Made by a program: the position numbers and the translations under genes. The notes beneath the pieces were generated by a model, which was not told where the DNA came from, did not search any database, and saw only the letters and a program-made list of their open reading frames with translations. This document shows, in pieces, positions 47,326 through 57,452 of a DNA stretch of 64,000 nucleotides (positions are counted from its first letter, which is position 1; the number at the start of each line of letters is the position of its first letter). Source of the stretch: Exilibacterium sp. (lineage in GTDB: Bacteria > Pseudomonadota > Gammaproteobacteria > Pseudomonadales > Cellvibrionaceae); assembly GCA_028280195.1 (NCBI GenBank), contig JANQMH010000083.1:1-64000 (forward strand), written 5' to 3'.

Positions 47326-49923
47326 TCAGACCTCACCGCCATCCAGCTGCTCGCCGTCCTCGCCATCCTCGCCACCCTCGGCACCCGACTCCTGAATACG
47401 CTCCACTCCCACCAGGTGCTCGTTGTCTTTCACCTTGATCAGGCGCACACCCTGGGTGTTGCGGCCCAGCAGCGACACTTCATCGACCCGCGTGCGCACC
47501 AGTGTGCCCTGGTCGGAAATCAGCATGATCTCGTCGCCGTCGAACACCTGGGTGGCGCCGACCAGTTGACCGTTGCGCTCGCTGGTCTGCATGCCGATCA
47601 CCCCCTGCGAACCGCGGCCCTTGGTGGGAAAGTCGTCCACATCGGTGCGCTTGCCGTAACCGTTCTCACTGACAATCATCACCCTGCCGCCCGCCGCCGG
47701 AATCACCATGGAGATCACCCGCTGGCCCTCCAGCAGGCGAATACCGCGCACACCGCGGGAAATTCGGCCCATGGAGCGCACATCCGACTCCTTGAACCGG
47801 GCCGCCTTGCCGGATGAGGACACCAGGATCACATCGCTGCTGCCGTCGGTAACGGCGGTGCCGATCAGGTCGTCGCCGTCATCCAGATCGATGGCCCGCA
47901 GGCCGACGCTGCGCGGGCGCGAGAACTGGGTCAGCGGTGTCTTCTTCACTGTGCCCATGGCGGTAGCCATGAAGATATAGTGCTCGTCGTCGTAGTCCTT
48001 CACCGGCAGAATCGAGGTAATGCGCTCACCCTCCTCCAGCGGCAACAGATTGACCATCGGCCGGCCGCGCGACTGGCGCCCGGCCACCGGAATCTGGTAG
48101 ACCTTGAGCCAGTAGACCTTGCCGGCATTGGTAAAGCACAGGATGGTGTCGTGGGTATTGGCAATCAGCAGGTGTTCGACAAAATCCTCGTCCTTGACCG
48201 CCGTGGCCGCCTTGCCCATGCCGCCGCGGCGCTGCGCCTGGTAGGCGTCCAGGGGCTGGGATTTGGCATAGCCGCCGTGGGAAATGGTCACCACGCGGTC
48301 CTCCTCGGAAATCAGGTCCTCGATGGTGAGATCCAGCTTGGAACTCTGAATGTCAGTGCGACGCTCATCGCCGAAGTCGGCGATCACCTGCTGCAATTCG
48401 TCGCGAATCACCTGCATCAGACGCTGCGGGTTGGCGAGAATATCCAGAAACTCGGCGATCTGCTCCAGCTTTTCCCGGTACTCGGCCAGCAGCTTGTCGT
48501 GTTCCATACCGGTCAGGCGGTGCAGGCGCAGTTCCAGAATCGCCTGGGCCTGCAACGGTGACAGGTAGTATTCGCCGTCGCGCAGGCCGTAGTGTTCTTC
48601 CAGGTCATCGGGGCGGCAGGCGTCGGCCCCGGCGCGCTCCAGAAACTGACTGACATCGCCCACCGCCCAGCCGCGGGTTAGCAGTGCTTCCTTGGCGTCG
48701 GCCGGTGTCGGCGAGGCCTTGATCAGCTCGATCACCGGGTCGATATTGGCAATGGCCACCGCCAGCCCCTCGAGTATATGGCCGCGATCGCGCGCCTTGC
48801 GCAGCAGGTACACCGTGCGCCGGGTCACCACCTCGCGGCGGTGCAGGACGAAGTATTCCAGCAGCTGTTTCAGGTTCAGCAGCCGCGGCTGGCCGTCCAC
48901 CAGCGTCACCATATTGATGCCGAACACACTTTCCAGCTGGGTCTGGGCAAACAGGTTATTCAGTACCACATCGCCCATTTCACCGCGGCGCAGTTCGATC
49001 ACCACGCGCAGGCCGTCCTTGTCCGATTCGTCGCGCAGCTCGCTGATCCCTTCTATTTTCTTTTCTTTGACCAGTTCGGCTATTTTTTCCACCAGCCGCG
49101 CCTTGTTGAGCTGATAGGGGATTTCCGAGACGATAATGGTCTCTTTATTGGCCTTGTCGTCGCGCTCGATTTCGGTCTTGGCGCGCACGTAGATGCGCCC
49201 GCGACCGGTGCGATAGGCCTGCACGATACCGGCGCGGCCGTTGATGATGCCGCCGGTGGGAAAGTCCGGCCCGGGAATGATTTCCATCAGCTCATCGATG
49301 CTGATATCGGGCTGATCGATCACCTGCAGACAGGCCTTGACCACTTCGGTAATGTTATGGGGCGGTATATTGGTGGCCATCCCCACGGCAATACCCGAGG
49401 AGCCGTTGACCAGCAGGTTGGGGATGCGGGTGGGCAGTACATCGGGAATCTGCTCGGTGCCGTCGTAATTGGGCACGTAGTCGACAGTGTCCTTGTCGAG
49501 GTCGGCCAGCAGCTCGTGGGACAGCTTGGCCATGCGTATTTCGGTATAGCGCATGGCGGCGGCGGCATCGCCGTCGATGGAGCCGAAATTGCCCTGCCCG
49601 TCCACCAGCATATAGCGCAGTGAAAACGGCTGCGCCATGCGCACAATGGTATCGTAGACGGCGGAGTCCCCGTGCGGATGGTATTTACCGATCACATCCC
49701 CCACCACCCGGGCAGACTTCTTATAGGGCTTGTTCCAGTCGTTGTTGAGTTCGCTCATGGCGAACAGCACGCGGCGGTGCACCGGCTTCAGGCCATCGCG
49801 CACATCCGGCAGCGCGCGCCCGACAATCACGCTCATGGCGTAGTCGAGATAGGATTGTTTTAACTCATCTTCGATATTGACCGGTAAAATTTCTTTCGCT
49901 AAATCGCCCATAGGCTGCGGCAT
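47326..49923 (-). CDS. gyrA: DNA gyrase subunit A
   Basis: 865 residues. Winged-helix/tower core with the catalytic Tyr in [13 protein letters not shown] and quinolone region [20 protein letters not shown], which carries the sensitive-type Ser and Asp. C-terminal six-bladed beta-pinwheel with the GyrA box [10 protein letters not shown]. Ends in an acidic tail. Introduces negative supercoils with GyrB. Divergent from mtaD across a 239-nt spacer that holds degenerate heptamer repeats. Confidence 0.98.
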   Translation of the reverse strand: MPQPMGDLAKEILPVNIEDELKQSYLDYAMSVIVGRALPDVRDGLKPVHRRVLFAMSELNNDWNKPYKKSARVVGDVIGKYHPHGDSAVYDTIVRMAQPFSLRYMLVDGQGNFGSIDGDAAAAMRYTEIRMAKLSHELLADLDKDTVDYVPNYDGTEQIPDVLPTRIPNLLVNGSSGIAVGMATNIPPHNITEVVKACLQVIDQPDISIDELMEIIPGPDFPTGGIINGRAGIVQAYRTGRGRIYVRAKTEIERDDKANKETIIVSEIPYQLNKARLVEKIAELVKEKKIEGISELRDESDKDGLRVVIELRRGEMGDVVLNNLFAQTQLESVFGINMVTLVDGQPRLLNLKQLLEYFVLHRREVVTRRTVYLLRKARDRGHILEGLAVAIANIDPVIELIKASPTPADAKEALLTRGWAVGDVSQFLERAGADACRPDDLEEHYGLRDGEYYLSPLQAQAILELRLHRLTGMEHDKLLAEYREKLEQIAEFLDILANPQRLMQVIRDELQQVIADFGDERRTDIQSSKLDLTIEDLISEEDRVVTISHGGYAKSQPLDAYQAQRRGGMGKAATAVKDEDFVEHLLIANTHDTILCFTNAGKVYWLKVYQIPVAGRQSRGRPMVNLLPLEEGERITSILPVKDYDDEHYIFMATAMGTVKKTPLTQFSRPRSVGLRAIDLDDGDDLIGTAVTDGSSDVILVSSSGKAARFKESDVRSMGRISRGVRGIRLLEGQRVISMVIPAAGGRVMIVSENGYGKRTDVDDFPTKGRGSQGVIGMQTSERNGQLVGATQVFDGDEIMLISDQGTLVRTRVDEVSLLGRNTQGVRLIKVKDNEHLVGVERIQESGAEGGEDGEDGEQLDGGEV

Positions 49924-50109
49924 TCCTTCTTATAATCACTGCATGATTGCTGTGGCCCGCCCGCTGTCGAAAACGGCAACTGCAGCGCCAATCGCCAGCC
50001 CGCGGCCGAGACTGCTCGCGGCGGGCCAAAACCAGCAATACTACCATAAAAATCAGTAAGATAGGCAGCAAAGAGCTGCGCCAATGCGCTTATTTGCAGG
50101 TATAATCCA

Positions 50110-50147
50110 GTCGCTGGTGGTGAGTCGCTAGTGACGAGTGGTCAGTC
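50110..50147. repeat. Degenerate heptamer repeat upstream of mtaD
   Basis: Five 7-bp units of the form GTSGYKR (GTCGCTG, GTGGTGA, GTCGCTA, GTGACGA, GTGGTCA). The GTCGCTAGTGAC core places it in the CTAGTGA repeat family. It ends 15 nt before the mtaD ATG. Confidence 0.65.
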
Positions 50148-50162
50148 TTCAAGGGACAGGGT

Positions 50163-51491
50163 ATGAATGCGGCGGAGAATGTCGATCTTTTAATCAATGC
50201 GCGCTGGATAATTCCGGTGGTGCCACAGGACCGGGTGTTTGAGCACTGCAGCATTGCCGTCAAGGCTGGTCAAATTTTGGCCATCGCCCCGCAGGGGGAA
50301 GCGGCGAAGAAATTCAACGCCGCCGAGACCCTCGATCTGCAGCAACACCTGCTGATACCCGGGCTGGTGAATGCCCACGGCCATGCCGCCATGAGCCTGC
50401 TGCGCGGCTTCGCCGACGATATGTCGCTGCACGACTGGCTCGAGGATCATATCTGGCCGGCCGAGGGGCGCTGGGTCGACCCGCAGTTCGTGCGCGACGG
50501 CGCCAACCTCGCCATCGCCGAAATGATCCGCAGCGGCACCAGTTGCTTTGCCGATATGTACTTCTTTCCCGAGCAGACCGCAGCGGCGGCCCAGCAAGCC
50601 GGGATACGGGCCCAGGTGGCCTTTCCCATTCTCGACTTCCCCACCGCCTGGGGCCAGGGGCCTGACGACTACATCGGCAAGGGCCTGTCGCTGCACGACG
50701 CCTACCGCTCGCAGGAGCTGGTGCGGATCGCCTTCGGCCCCCATGCGCCCTACACGGTTGCCGATCAGGCACTGCAGCGGGTGGCAACCCTGGCCGAGGA
50801 GTTGCAGCTGCCGATCCAGATCCACCTGCACGAGACGCAACAGGAGGTGCAAGACGGCATCAAGGCCCACGGCATGCGCCCCAGCCGGCGCCTGCAGGAA
50901 CTGGGGCTGTTATCGCCGCTGGCCCAGTGCGTGCACATGACACAGGTGGATCAAAGCGACATCGAGCGCCTCGCCACCAGCGGCGCCCATGTCATCCATT
51001 GCCCGGAGTCCAATCTCAAACTGGCCAGTGGCTTCTGCCCGGTCAATACCCTGCTCGAAGCGGGCATCAATGTGGCCCTGGGCACCGACGGCGCCGCCAG
51101 CAATAACGACCTGAGCCTGCTCAGCGAAATGCAGACCGCGGCACTGCTGGCCAAGGCCGTGGCCGCCGACGCCTCGGCGGTCGGCGCCCACCAGGCCCTG
51201 CGCCTGGCGACCCTGCACGGCGCCAGGGCACTGGGGCTGGAAGACAGCATCGGCAGCCTGGAGCCGGGCAAGGCAGCCGACATCTGCGCCCTGCGCTTCG
51301 ACGAATTGGAACTGCGCCCCCTCTACCACCCCGCCTCCCACCTGGCCTACACCGACAACACCCACCGCGTCAGCCACCTGTGGGTAAACGGCAGGCTGCT
51401 GCTCAAAGACCGGCAACTGCAGACCCTGTCGGCCCACGAAGTGATCAGCAAGGCGACGCAATGGCAGGAAAAGCTAGGGGCGAGTCACTAG
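50163..51491 (+). CDS. mtaD: 5-methylthioadenosine / S-adenosylhomocysteine deaminase
   Basis: 442 residues of the amidohydrolase TRZ/ATZ family. Metal-site NAHGHAAMSLLRGFADD, HLHETQQEV, VIHCPESNLKLASG and the Asp in ALGTDGAASNNDLS. It deaminates methylthioadenosine to methylthioinosine in S-adenosylmethionine salvage. First gene of an mtaD-ubiG-mupP-yciK run also seen next to gyrA in Pseudomonas. The stop codon falls inside a CTAGTTG heptamer array. Confidence 0.92.
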   Translation: MNAAENVDLLINARWIIPVVPQDRVFEHCSIAVKAGQILAIAPQGEAAKKFNAAETLDLQQHLLIPGLVNAHGHAAMSLLRGFADDMSLHDWLEDHIWPAEGRWVDPQFVRDGANLAIAEMIRSGTSCFADMYFFPEQTAAAAQQAGIRAQVAFPILDFPTAWGQGPDDYIGKGLSLHDAYRSQELVRIAFGPHAPYTVADQALQRVATLAEELQLPIQIHLHETQQEVQDGIKAHGMRPSRRLQELGLLSPLAQCVHMTQVDQSDIERLATSGAHVIHCPESNLKLASGFCPVNTLLEAGINVALGTDGAASNNDLSLLSEMQTAALLAKAVAADASAVGAHQALRLATLHGARALGLEDSIGSLEPGKAADICALRFDELELRPLYHPASHLAYTDNTHRVSHLWVNGRLLLKDRQLQTLSAHEVISKATQWQEKLGASH

Positions 51492-51594
51492 TCGCTAGTT
51501 GCTAGTTGCTAGTTGCTAGTTGCCAGTGAATCAGAATAGGCTTTGCAGCGTATAACTAACAGACTAGAGACTCAAAACTAGAGACTAGAGACTG
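51488..51594. repeat. Two heptamer arrays between mtaD and ubiG
   Basis: 51488-51529: CTAGTCG, four CTAGTTG, CCAGTGA; the mtaD stop TAG is the first unit's TAG. 51555-51594: units of AGACTAG type (AGACTAG, AGACTCA, AAACTAG, AGACTAG, AGACTGA), ending 4 nt before the ubiG ATG. Both belong to the same 7-bp family as 39943 and 58395. Confidence 0.85.
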
Positions 51595-51598
51595 ACCT

Positions 51599-52297
51599 AT
51601 GACCAACATAGATACCGCCGAGATCGCCAAGTTCGAGGCGCTGGCAAGTCGCTGGTGGGATAAGAGCGGCGAGTTCAAACCGCTGCACGACATCAACCCG
51701 CTGCGCTGCAATTATATCGACCGGGCCTCGCCGGTGGCGGGACGGGAACTGCTCGATGTGGGCTGCGGCGGCGGCATCCTGTGTGAGGCCATGGCGCTGC
51801 GCGGCGCCCGCGTAAGCGGTATCGATATGGGCGAGGCGCCGCTGAAAGTCGCCGAACTGCACGGCCTGGAAAGCAAAGTTGAAGTGGCCTACCAGCGCAC
51901 CACCGCCGAGCAGCTGGCGGGCGAACGGCCCGGCCATTACGATATCGTCACCTGCCTGGAAATGCTCGAGCACGTGCCCGACCCGGCATCGGTGGTGCGC
52001 GCCTGCGCGGCGCTGACCCGGGCCGGCGGCGACCTGTATTTCTCAACCATCAACCGCACGCCCAAGGCCTATGTGTTTGCCATTGTCGGTGCCGAATACA
52101 TCCTCAAGCTGCTGCCCAAGGGCACCCATGAATACGCCAAGTTCATTCGCCCGGCAGAGCTGTCGGCGTGGCTGCGCGAGGCCGGCCTGCAGCTGCAGGA
52201 CATCACCGGTATGACCTACAACCCGATTTTCAAGACGTATAAGCTCAACCCCGACGACGTCGCCGTCAATTATCTGCTGCACGCAAAAAAACTATGA
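51599..52297 (+). CDS. ubiG: Ubiquinone biosynthesis O-methyltransferase
   Basis: 232 residues. SAM-binding [52 protein letters not shown] segment and a C-terminal [20 protein letters not shown]. Catalyses both O-methylations of ubiquinone synthesis. Stop overlaps the mupP start by 4 nt (ATGA). The start sits just after a heptamer array. Confidence 0.96.
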   Translation: MTNIDTAEIAKFEALASRWWDKSGEFKPLHDINPLRCNYIDRASPVAGRELLDVGCGGGILCEAMALRGARVSGIDMGEAPLKVAELHGLESKVEVAYQRTTAEQLAGERPGHYDIVTCLEMLEHVPDPASVVRACAALTRAGGDLYFSTINRTPKAYVFAIVGAEYILKLLPKGTHEYAKFIRPAELSAWLREAGLQLQDITGMTYNPIFKTYKLNPDDVAVNYLLHAKKL

Positions 52298-52965
52298 AGT
52301 CAACTGCCGGGAAGTTGAAAGCCGTACTGTTCGACCTCGACGGCACCCTGCTGGATACGGCACCGGACTTTGTGGTGACACTCAACCAGCTGCTGGCGGA
52401 GGAGCAGCGCCCGCCGCTGCCCGCGGCCGCCATCCGCGCCACGGTTTCCAACGGCGCCCGGGCCCTGGTGACACTCGGTTTTCAAGTGACCGAGACCGAC
52501 GCCGAGTTTGAACGCCTGCGCCTGCGGCTGTTGCAAATCTACAGCGAAAACCTGGCGATCAACACCCGGCCGTTCGACGGCATTGCACAACTGCTGCAAC
52601 ACTGCCACCGCCTGGGGATCGACTGGGGCATCGTCACCAACAAGCCGGACGCCTACACCCAGCCGCTGCTGCGGGCGCTGGCGCTGCAGCCGCAGGTCAC
52701 TGTCTGCCCCGACCATGTCGAGCAGCGCAAACCGCACCCGGAGCCGCTGCTACTGGCCTGCGCCCGGCTCGACTGCGCCTGTGACGAAGCCATTTACATC
52801 GGCGACCACCGGCGCGATATCGAATGCGGCCGCAACGCCGGCATGCCCACCATTGCCGCCGCCTACGGCTATCTCGCCGAGGCCTGCGAGGCCGGGCAGT
52901 GGCAGGCCGACCATATCGCCCACTCGGCCGCGGAACTGTGGCCGATTATTCGCCAGTATCTGTGA
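52294..52965 (+). CDS. mupP: HAD phosphatase, N-acetylmuramic acid 6-phosphate phosphatase (MupP) or phosphoglycolate phosphatase
   Basis: 223 residues of HAD superfamily: motif [16 protein letters not shown], motif II IVTNKP, motif [19 protein letters not shown] and [16 protein letters not shown]. The ubiG-next-to-yciK position is that of Pseudomonas MupP, which recycles MurNAc-6-P to MurNAc; a Gph-type glycolate phosphatase is the alternative and cannot be excluded. Stop codon sits in a ~21-bp direct repeat (52958-52998). Confidence 0.82.
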   Translation: MKSTAGKLKAVLFDLDGTLLDTAPDFVVTLNQLLAEEQRPPLPAAAIRATVSNGARALVTLGFQVTETDAEFERLRLRLLQIYSENLAINTRPFDGIAQLLQHCHRLGIDWGIVTNKPDAYTQPLLRALALQPQVTVCPDHVEQRKPHPEPLLLACARLDCACDEAIYIGDHRRDIECGRNAGMPTIAAAYGYLAEACEAGQWQADHIAHSAAELWPIIRQYL

Positions 52966-53048
52966 CCCTGTTCCCGGCATCTGCGATCCGGTCCCGTGAG
53001 CCGATACCCCGCAACCCCTTACCCGCCAACCCCTTACCCGCCAACCCC
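52958..53048. repeat. Direct repeats of ~21 bp and 15 bp after mupP
   Basis: 52958-52998: two near copies of a 21-bp unit beginning ATCTGYGAYCC, the first containing the mupP TGA. 53013-53048: 15-bp unit AACCCCTTACCCGCC in 2.4 perfect copies. They fill the mupP-yciK spacer; no promoter was recognised there. Confidence 0.8.
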
Positions 53049-53149
53049 AGGCGCAGGTATCTGCAGCCATTTGGCACAGCTATGCCTGTCGCTGGCCGCC
53101 ACATACCTTTATCATCTACCCCTATGAAATGACTGCCAGAGTATTGTTC

Positions 53150-53923
53150 ATGACAGATGCGTCAGACCTGCTTAACTACCGCGCCGACAAAGATTTACTC
53201 AAAGACCGGGTGATCGCCGTCACCGGCGCCAGCGACGGTATCGGCCGCAGCGCCTCCCTCGCCTATGCCGCCCACGGCGCTACCGTGGTTTTATTGAGCC
53301 GCACCATTCCCAAACTGGAGACAGTTTACGATGAAATAGAGGCGGCCGGTTATCCGCAACCGGCCATCTATCCGATCAATTTTGAAGGCGCGCTGGAAAA
53401 AGACTACGACGATATGCAGCAGACGCTGGAAAACGAGTTCGGCCGCCTCGACGGCCTGTTGCACAACGCCAGTGAGCTCGGCCAGCGCACCCCCATCGGC
53501 CGCTACTCCGCCGAGGTGTGGCAGCGGGTGTTACAGGTCAATGTCACGGCGCCGTTTCTGATGACCAAGGCGCTGCTGCCGCTGATGGAAAAATCCACTG
53601 ATGCCTCGCTGATCTTTACCGGTTCATCGGTGGGTTTCAAGGGCAGGGCATTCTGGGGCGCCTATTCGGTATCGAAGGCCGCCACCGAAAACCTGGTGCA
53701 GATTCTCGCCGCAGAGCACGATCAGACCACGCCGGTGCGTATCAACAGCATTAACCCCGGCGCCACCCGCACCAAAATGCGCGCCGCCGCCTATCCGGCG
53801 GAAGATCCCGCCAGCGTCAAGTCCCCCGAGGATTTGATGGGCCTGTATTTGTATTTGATGGGACCCGACAGCAAGGGGATCAGCGGTCAGCAGTTTGAGG
53901 CGCAACCGAAGCCGCGCGCTTAG
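53150..53923 (+). CDS. yciK: YciK-like short-chain dehydrogenase/reductase
   Basis: 257 residues from the ATG at 53150; an ATG at 53129 adds seven residues. Classical SDR: DRVIAVTGASDGIGRSASLA, LHNASELGQRTPIGRY, catalytic Ser in LIFTGSSVGFKG, and YSVSKAATENL with Tyr and Lys. NAD(P)-dependent oxidoreductase of unknown physiological substrate, conserved after mupP in relatives. Its 3' end overlaps the convergent lipoprotein gene by 44 nt. Confidence 0.93.
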   Translation: MTDASDLLNYRADKDLLKDRVIAVTGASDGIGRSASLAYAAHGATVVLLSRTIPKLETVYDEIEAAGYPQPAIYPINFEGALEKDYDDMQQTLENEFGRLDGLLHNASELGQRTPIGRYSAEVWQRVLQVNVTAPFLMTKALLPLMEKSTDASLIFTGSSVGFKGRAFWGAYSVSKAATENLVQILAAEHDQTTPVRINSINPGATRTKMRAAAYPAEDPASVKSPEDLMGLYLYLMGPDSKGISGQQFEAQPKPRA

Positions 53924-54281
53924 CGCCATCTCCCCAACTGGACACCACCACCTGATCCATGATTTTAAAATACATATCGCGCTGCTCGGTAACGGCGGCG
54001 CGGTACTGGAATACCAGCAGGATGCGAAACAGGTTGTGGTGGCGCTGCTCGAAGCGGTAGTGCCAGACCTCGGCGTTATCCGCGTCGCGGGTGACGGTGT
54101 CGGGATAGCCGAACTGATCGACAAGCCAGTCGGCCCGGGTTTTACCCGGCTCAATAGCGGCCAGTGCCTGTGCGGCAACCGGGCCGCGACCGGCATTGAA
54201 ATCGGTGGTATTGCGCATATCGATTACGGTGCAACCCGCAAGCGCGACACAGAGCAGAAAAAAACAACCTCGAATGCGCAT
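53880..54281 (-). CDS. Small lipoprotein (BamE/SmpA-like)
   Basis: 133 residues. Signal peptide with lipobox VALAGC, so lipidation at Cys17. The segment KTRADWLVDQFGYPDTVTRD then AEVWHYRFEQ resembles the BamE/SmpA-type fold, where G-x-x-x-x-x-x-x-x-x-F-G-x-P is typical. It is far smaller and not in the BamE context, so a specific role is not assigned. Convergent overlap with yciK. Followed by the chemotaxis genes on the same strand. Confidence 0.7.
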   Translation of the reverse strand: MRIRGCFFLLCVALAGCTVIDMRNTTDFNAGRGPVAAQALAAIEPGKTRADWLVDQFGYPDTVTRDADNAEVWHYRFEQRHHNLFRILLVFQYRAAVTEQRDMYFKIMDQVVVSSWGDGAKRAASVAPQTADR

Positions 54282-54320
54282 CTTATAACCGCCCGCCCGG
54301 CTGCACCGCGACCGCCCGCA

Positions 54321-54848
54321 TCAGGCCGGCGCCGTCACGGCCTCGCCCTGCACATGCCGGTGCATCACTTCCATCAGCGATGCCTCGCCCTGGGACAGAC
54401 CGCAGATGCGGGCGACCTCATCGGCGCAAACACCGGTATCGAACAGGCTGAGCGCCTGTGAATAGGAAAACGGGGCCTCGAGCTGGTCCTGCTCGGGCGA
54501 CTCCTGCAGGGGCGGCGGCTGCAGCGCCGCCACCTTTTGCCCTACCCCGTTGCGCTGCTGTATGCCGTTATGCTGTATCTCAGTGTTCTGCTGTATCCCG
54601 GCGTTCTGCCGCAGCGCGCTCTTGAGCTGCCGCTCCATCGCCAGCAGGCGCTGGCCCATGCCGATGGCGCTGCTGTTGGCCGCCTGCAGATCGCCGCTCA
54701 GGCGCCGGTAGAGTTGCTGTGTCAGCTGCGCCTGACGCCGCAGGCGCACGCTGCAGACAAGGGCAATGGCCACCGCCAGCGCACTGCTCAGCGCCGCGCC
54801 CAGCAACAGCATATCCATCCACACCAAACCACCTGTCGCCACAGCCAT
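54321..54848 (-). CDS. DUF2802 protein of the chemotaxis cluster
   Basis: 175 residues: N-terminal transmembrane helix (about 10-32; LLLGAALSSALAVAIALVCS), a coiled coil, a Gln/Asn-rich low-complexity middle, and a C-terminal DUF2802 helix-turn-helix-like segment (YSQALSLFDTGVCADEVARI, CGLSQGEASLMEVMHR). It follows cheW in Pseudomonas-type flagellar/chemotaxis clusters; function unknown, possibly a polar chemosensory accessory. AGGG lies 7 nt before the ATG. Confidence 0.8.
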   Translation of the reverse strand: MAVATGGLVWMDMLLLGAALSSALAVAIALVCSVRLRRQAQLTQQLYRRLSGDLQAANSSAIGMGQRLLAMERQLKSALRQNAGIQQNTEIQHNGIQQRNGVGQKVAALQPPPLQESPEQDQLEAPFSYSQALSLFDTGVCADEVARICGLSQGEASLMEVMHRHVQGEAVTAPA

Positions 54849-54869
54849 CGGGGAACCCTCTCGAAACCG

Positions 54870-55355
54870 CTATACGCCTTCCAGCTCCGCCCACTCCTGA
54901 TCGGTGAGCAGCTTGTCCAGTTCGATCAAAATCAGCAGCTCGCCGTTTTTATGGCAAACCCCCTGAATGAATTTCGCGCTCTCGTCGTTGCCGACATTGG
55001 GCGCCGTCTCCACTTCCGACTGCCGCAGATAAACCACTTCGGCCACACTGTCCACCAGAATGCCCACCACATGGCTGTCGGCTTCAATGATCACAATACG
55101 GGTGTTATCGGTGACTTCGCCCGGCTCCAGGCCGAAGCGGTGGCGGGTATCGATCACCGTCACCACATTGCCGCGCAGGTTGATGATGCCGAGCACATAG
55201 GCGGGCGCGCCGGGCACCGGCGCAATTTCCGAGTAGCGCAGGACTTCCTGCACCTGCATGACATTGATGCCGTAGGTCTCGCCTCCCAGCCGGAAGGTTA
55301 CCCACTGCAGCATCGGATCTTCGCTGCTCTTGGTTTTGGTCGAAGCCGTTGCCAT
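54870..55355 (-). CDS. cheW: Chemotaxis coupling protein CheW
   Basis: 161 residues, one CheW domain: WVTFRLGGETYGINVMQVQE, VLRYSEIAPVPGAPAYVLGI, INLRGNVVTVIDTRHRFGL. Links receptors to CheA at the cell pole. GAGGA precedes the ATG. The N-terminus has a short charged extension. Sits between the longer CheW-domain protein and the DUF2802 gene. Confidence 0.95.
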   Translation of the reverse strand: MATASTKTKSSEDPMLQWVTFRLGGETYGINVMQVQEVLRYSEIAPVPGAPAYVLGIINLRGNVVTVIDTRHRFGLEPGEVTDNTRIVIIEADSHVVGILVDSVAEVVYLRQSEVETAPNVGNDESAKFIQGVCHKNGELLILIELDKLLTDQEWAELEGV

Positions 55356-55472
55356 ATTGTCGATTCCTCGTCGCTAACCGGCGTCAAAAAATAAACGCCA
55401 CCCTATCCTTCACTATAGAAGAAAGCAGCTTCTGTGCCATTTTCTCTGTCCCCTTATCGGGCGCCACGGGTA

Positions 55473-56408
55473 TCAGCTGTTGCTGAGATCGGCATCCAGC
55501 AACAGCCTACCCATACGCGGTACATCCAGCAGTGCGCACATATGCGCTTTTACCGTACCGGCCAGCCACGGCCGGCGCGAGCGCTGGCCGCGCCAGTTGA
55601 CGTCCTCCGGCTGCAGCGTAATGGGCTGCTTGACCGAGTCCACTGCCAGCCCCCAGGGCAGGCCGTTGATGGAGATAACATATCTGGCGGTCTGCAGAAA
55701 GCGCTCGTCGTAGCGCTCCGGCATCACGAATTTGGCCGTATTGACGGTGCGGACCTTGCCGACCGGGGTCGGCTGCAGGCCCATAAACCAGTCGGCCTGG
55801 CCAAACAGCGGTGTCAGTTCATCGGTCAGCGGCTGTATCTGGCCCAGGGCCACCAGCGGCACCGCCAGGGTCAGGCCGGCCACCTGCAACAGCAATACCT
55901 CAAACTGCTGCTGGGCCCAGGGCGGGCGGCCGTTTTGCAGCCACTCCAGCCCTTCGATGGCCAGCGCTTCGGGGCTGTCACCCGCAGGCCGGCGGTCACT
56001 GGCCGCCGCCGGCTGCGGTATCGATTCCGGCTCGGGCGGCAGTTCGGGCCGGGACGCAGGCGGCGGTGTCGCGGGTTGCGGCGCCGCAACTGCCTCGGCC
56101 TTCGGCGGCGACTCCACAGCCGCCGGGGCGGACACCAGCGCCGGCTTCGCCGCCACCTCCCGCTTGCCCGCTTCCACCGTTAGCGGCCGGCTCAAGTCGG
56201 TGCTGCCGGCTGGCGGGCGCGGCGGCACCGGCAGCGGCCGGGTCTGCAGCAGTTTCGCCACCCGGGCGATATGCTCGGGCTCGATTTCCGCCGTCGGTTT
56301 CACTGCCGCCCGGGATCGCTGTGGCGCCGCCGGGCTGCCGCCCTCTTCGTACAGCAGATCATCGAAATACTGCTGCAGACTCTCCTGCGGTGACTTGAAC
56401 TCGCTCAT
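55473..56408 (-). CDS. Extended CheW-domain protein (ParP-like)
   Basis: 311 residues from the ATG at 56408, which overlaps the parA-like stop (ATGA). N-terminal conserved tail (MSEFKSPQESLQQYFDDLLY), a long Pro/Ala-rich linker (about 45-155), and a C-terminal CheW-like domain (FEVLLLQVAGLTLAVPLVAL, LGQIQPLTDE, VDSVKQPITLQPEDVNWR). This architecture and its place after a ParA-like ATPase match ParP, which couples chemosensory arrays to the pole with ParC. The upstream part of the open frame (56409-56585) is shadow of the ATPase gene. Confidence 0.82.
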   Translation of the reverse strand: MSEFKSPQESLQQYFDDLLYEEGGSPAAPQRSRAAVKPTAEIEPEHIARVAKLLQTRPLPVPPRPPAGSTDLSRPLTVEAGKREVAAKPALVSAPAAVESPPKAEAVAAPQPATPPPASRPELPPEPESIPQPAAASDRRPAGDSPEALAIEGLEWLQNGRPPWAQQQFEVLLLQVAGLTLAVPLVALGQIQPLTDELTPLFGQADWFMGLQPTPVGKVRTVNTAKFVMPERYDERFLQTARYVISINGLPWGLAVDSVKQPITLQPEDVNWRGQRSRRPWLAGTVKAHMCALLDVPRMGRLLLDADLSNS

Positions 56409-57253
56409 GCGCCGGCGCCTCCGGCGACGGAGACACCCTGCGGCAGCGGCGACTCGCTCGACAGCCACTTCAACAGAGAGCGGTAGCCGTTGACACCGCG
56501 GCTGTCGGGCGCAAACAGGTGCGGCGGCAGACCCGCCTTGCTGGCATCGCGAAACTTGGTGTCGACCGAGATGCGCCCCGGCCATACCCGCTCGCCGAAG
56601 TCGTTGCGAATGCTGCGCAGGCTCACCACCGAGGCCTGGGTGCGGCGGTCAAACAGAGTCGGCAAAATGGTGTAGTTAACACTATTGTTGCGCGAGCGCC
56701 CCATCATCTCCAGGGTATGGACCATGCGCTCGAGGCCTTTCAGGGCCAGAAATTCGGTCTGCACGGGAATAATCAGTCGCTGGCAGGCGGCCAGTGCATT
56801 GATCATCAGCACCCCCAGCAAAGGCGGCGTATCGATGATGACGATATCGAAATCGTCGTGCACCTGGCTCAGCGCCTTGGCTACAACCAGGCCCATGCCG
56901 TCCTGGCCGATGGCCCGGCGCTCGAGGGTGGCCAGCGCCGTGGCCGCCGGCAGCAGAGACAGATTCTGGTAGGCAGTCGGCAGGATCAGGCGCCTGACCG
57001 CCTCGGGACTGAGCTGTTTTCTCTCCTGAAACAGGTTGAAACAGCTCAGCGTCAGAGCGTCAGGATTTTGGCGGAAGTAACAGCTCATGGAACCGTGCGG
57101 GTCCATATCCAGCAGCAATACCCTGGAACCGCGCTCGGCGGCCAGCCCGCCCAGGGCGACGCTGGTGGTGGTCTTACCCACACCGCCTTTTTGATTGGCA
57201 ACAGTCCAGACCTGCAAACCTCTTACCCTCGAAAATGTCTTCGATCCGGCCAC
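56405..57253 (-). CDS. ParA-like ATPase of the chemotaxis cluster (ParC-like)
   Basis: 282 residues from a GTG; a TTG about 36 nt further in gives the more typical start. Walker A (VANQKGGVGKTTTSVALGGL), Walker A' (VLLLDMDPHGSMS), and VIIDTPPLLGVLMIN. MinD/ParA-family ATPase that in Pseudomonas and Vibrio positions chemosensory arrays at the old pole. Coupled by ATGA to the ParP-like gene. It may also be involved in MotC/D or flagellar-pole placement. Confidence 0.87.
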   Translation of the reverse strand: MAGSKTFSRVRGLQVWTVANQKGGVGKTTTSVALGGLAAERGSRVLLLDMDPHGSMSCYFRQNPDALTLSCFNLFQERKQLSPEAVRRLILPTAYQNLSLLPAATALATLERRAIGQDGMGLVVAKALSQVHDDFDIVIIDTPPLLGVLMINALAACQRLIIPVQTEFLALKGLERMVHTLEMMGRSRNNSVNYTILPTLFDRRTQASVVSLRSIRNDFGERVWPGRISVDTKFRDASKAGLPPHLFAPDSRGVNGYRSLLKWLSSESPLPQGVSVAGGAGA

Positions 57254-57321
57254 AGCGCCGGCACCCTTTTACTTTTGCTGTTTTCTGCTTACTGCTTCTC
57301 GCTACACTTCTAGCTGCTATA

Positions 57322-57385
57322 TTTTCCAGCTACCCTGTTTTCCAGATACTATGTTTTCCAGCTTCCATGTTTTCCAGATACCATG
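57322..57385. repeat. 16-bp tandem repeat (4 units) between motD and parA-like gene
   Basis: Four consecutive 16-bp units beginning TTTTCCAG (TTTTCCAGCTACCCTG, TTTTCCAGATACTATG, TTTTCCAGCTTCCATG, TTTTCCAGATACCATG), alternating in their second halves. It lies in the 199-nt spacer where the operon should be continuous, in the untranslated stretch before the ATPase GTG start. Confidence 0.9.
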
Positions 57386-57452
57386 TTCTGACTTGCAAAA
57401 GCCCGGCCAGAATGCACCAGCGACACCGGATTCAGCACCGCATTCAACGACT

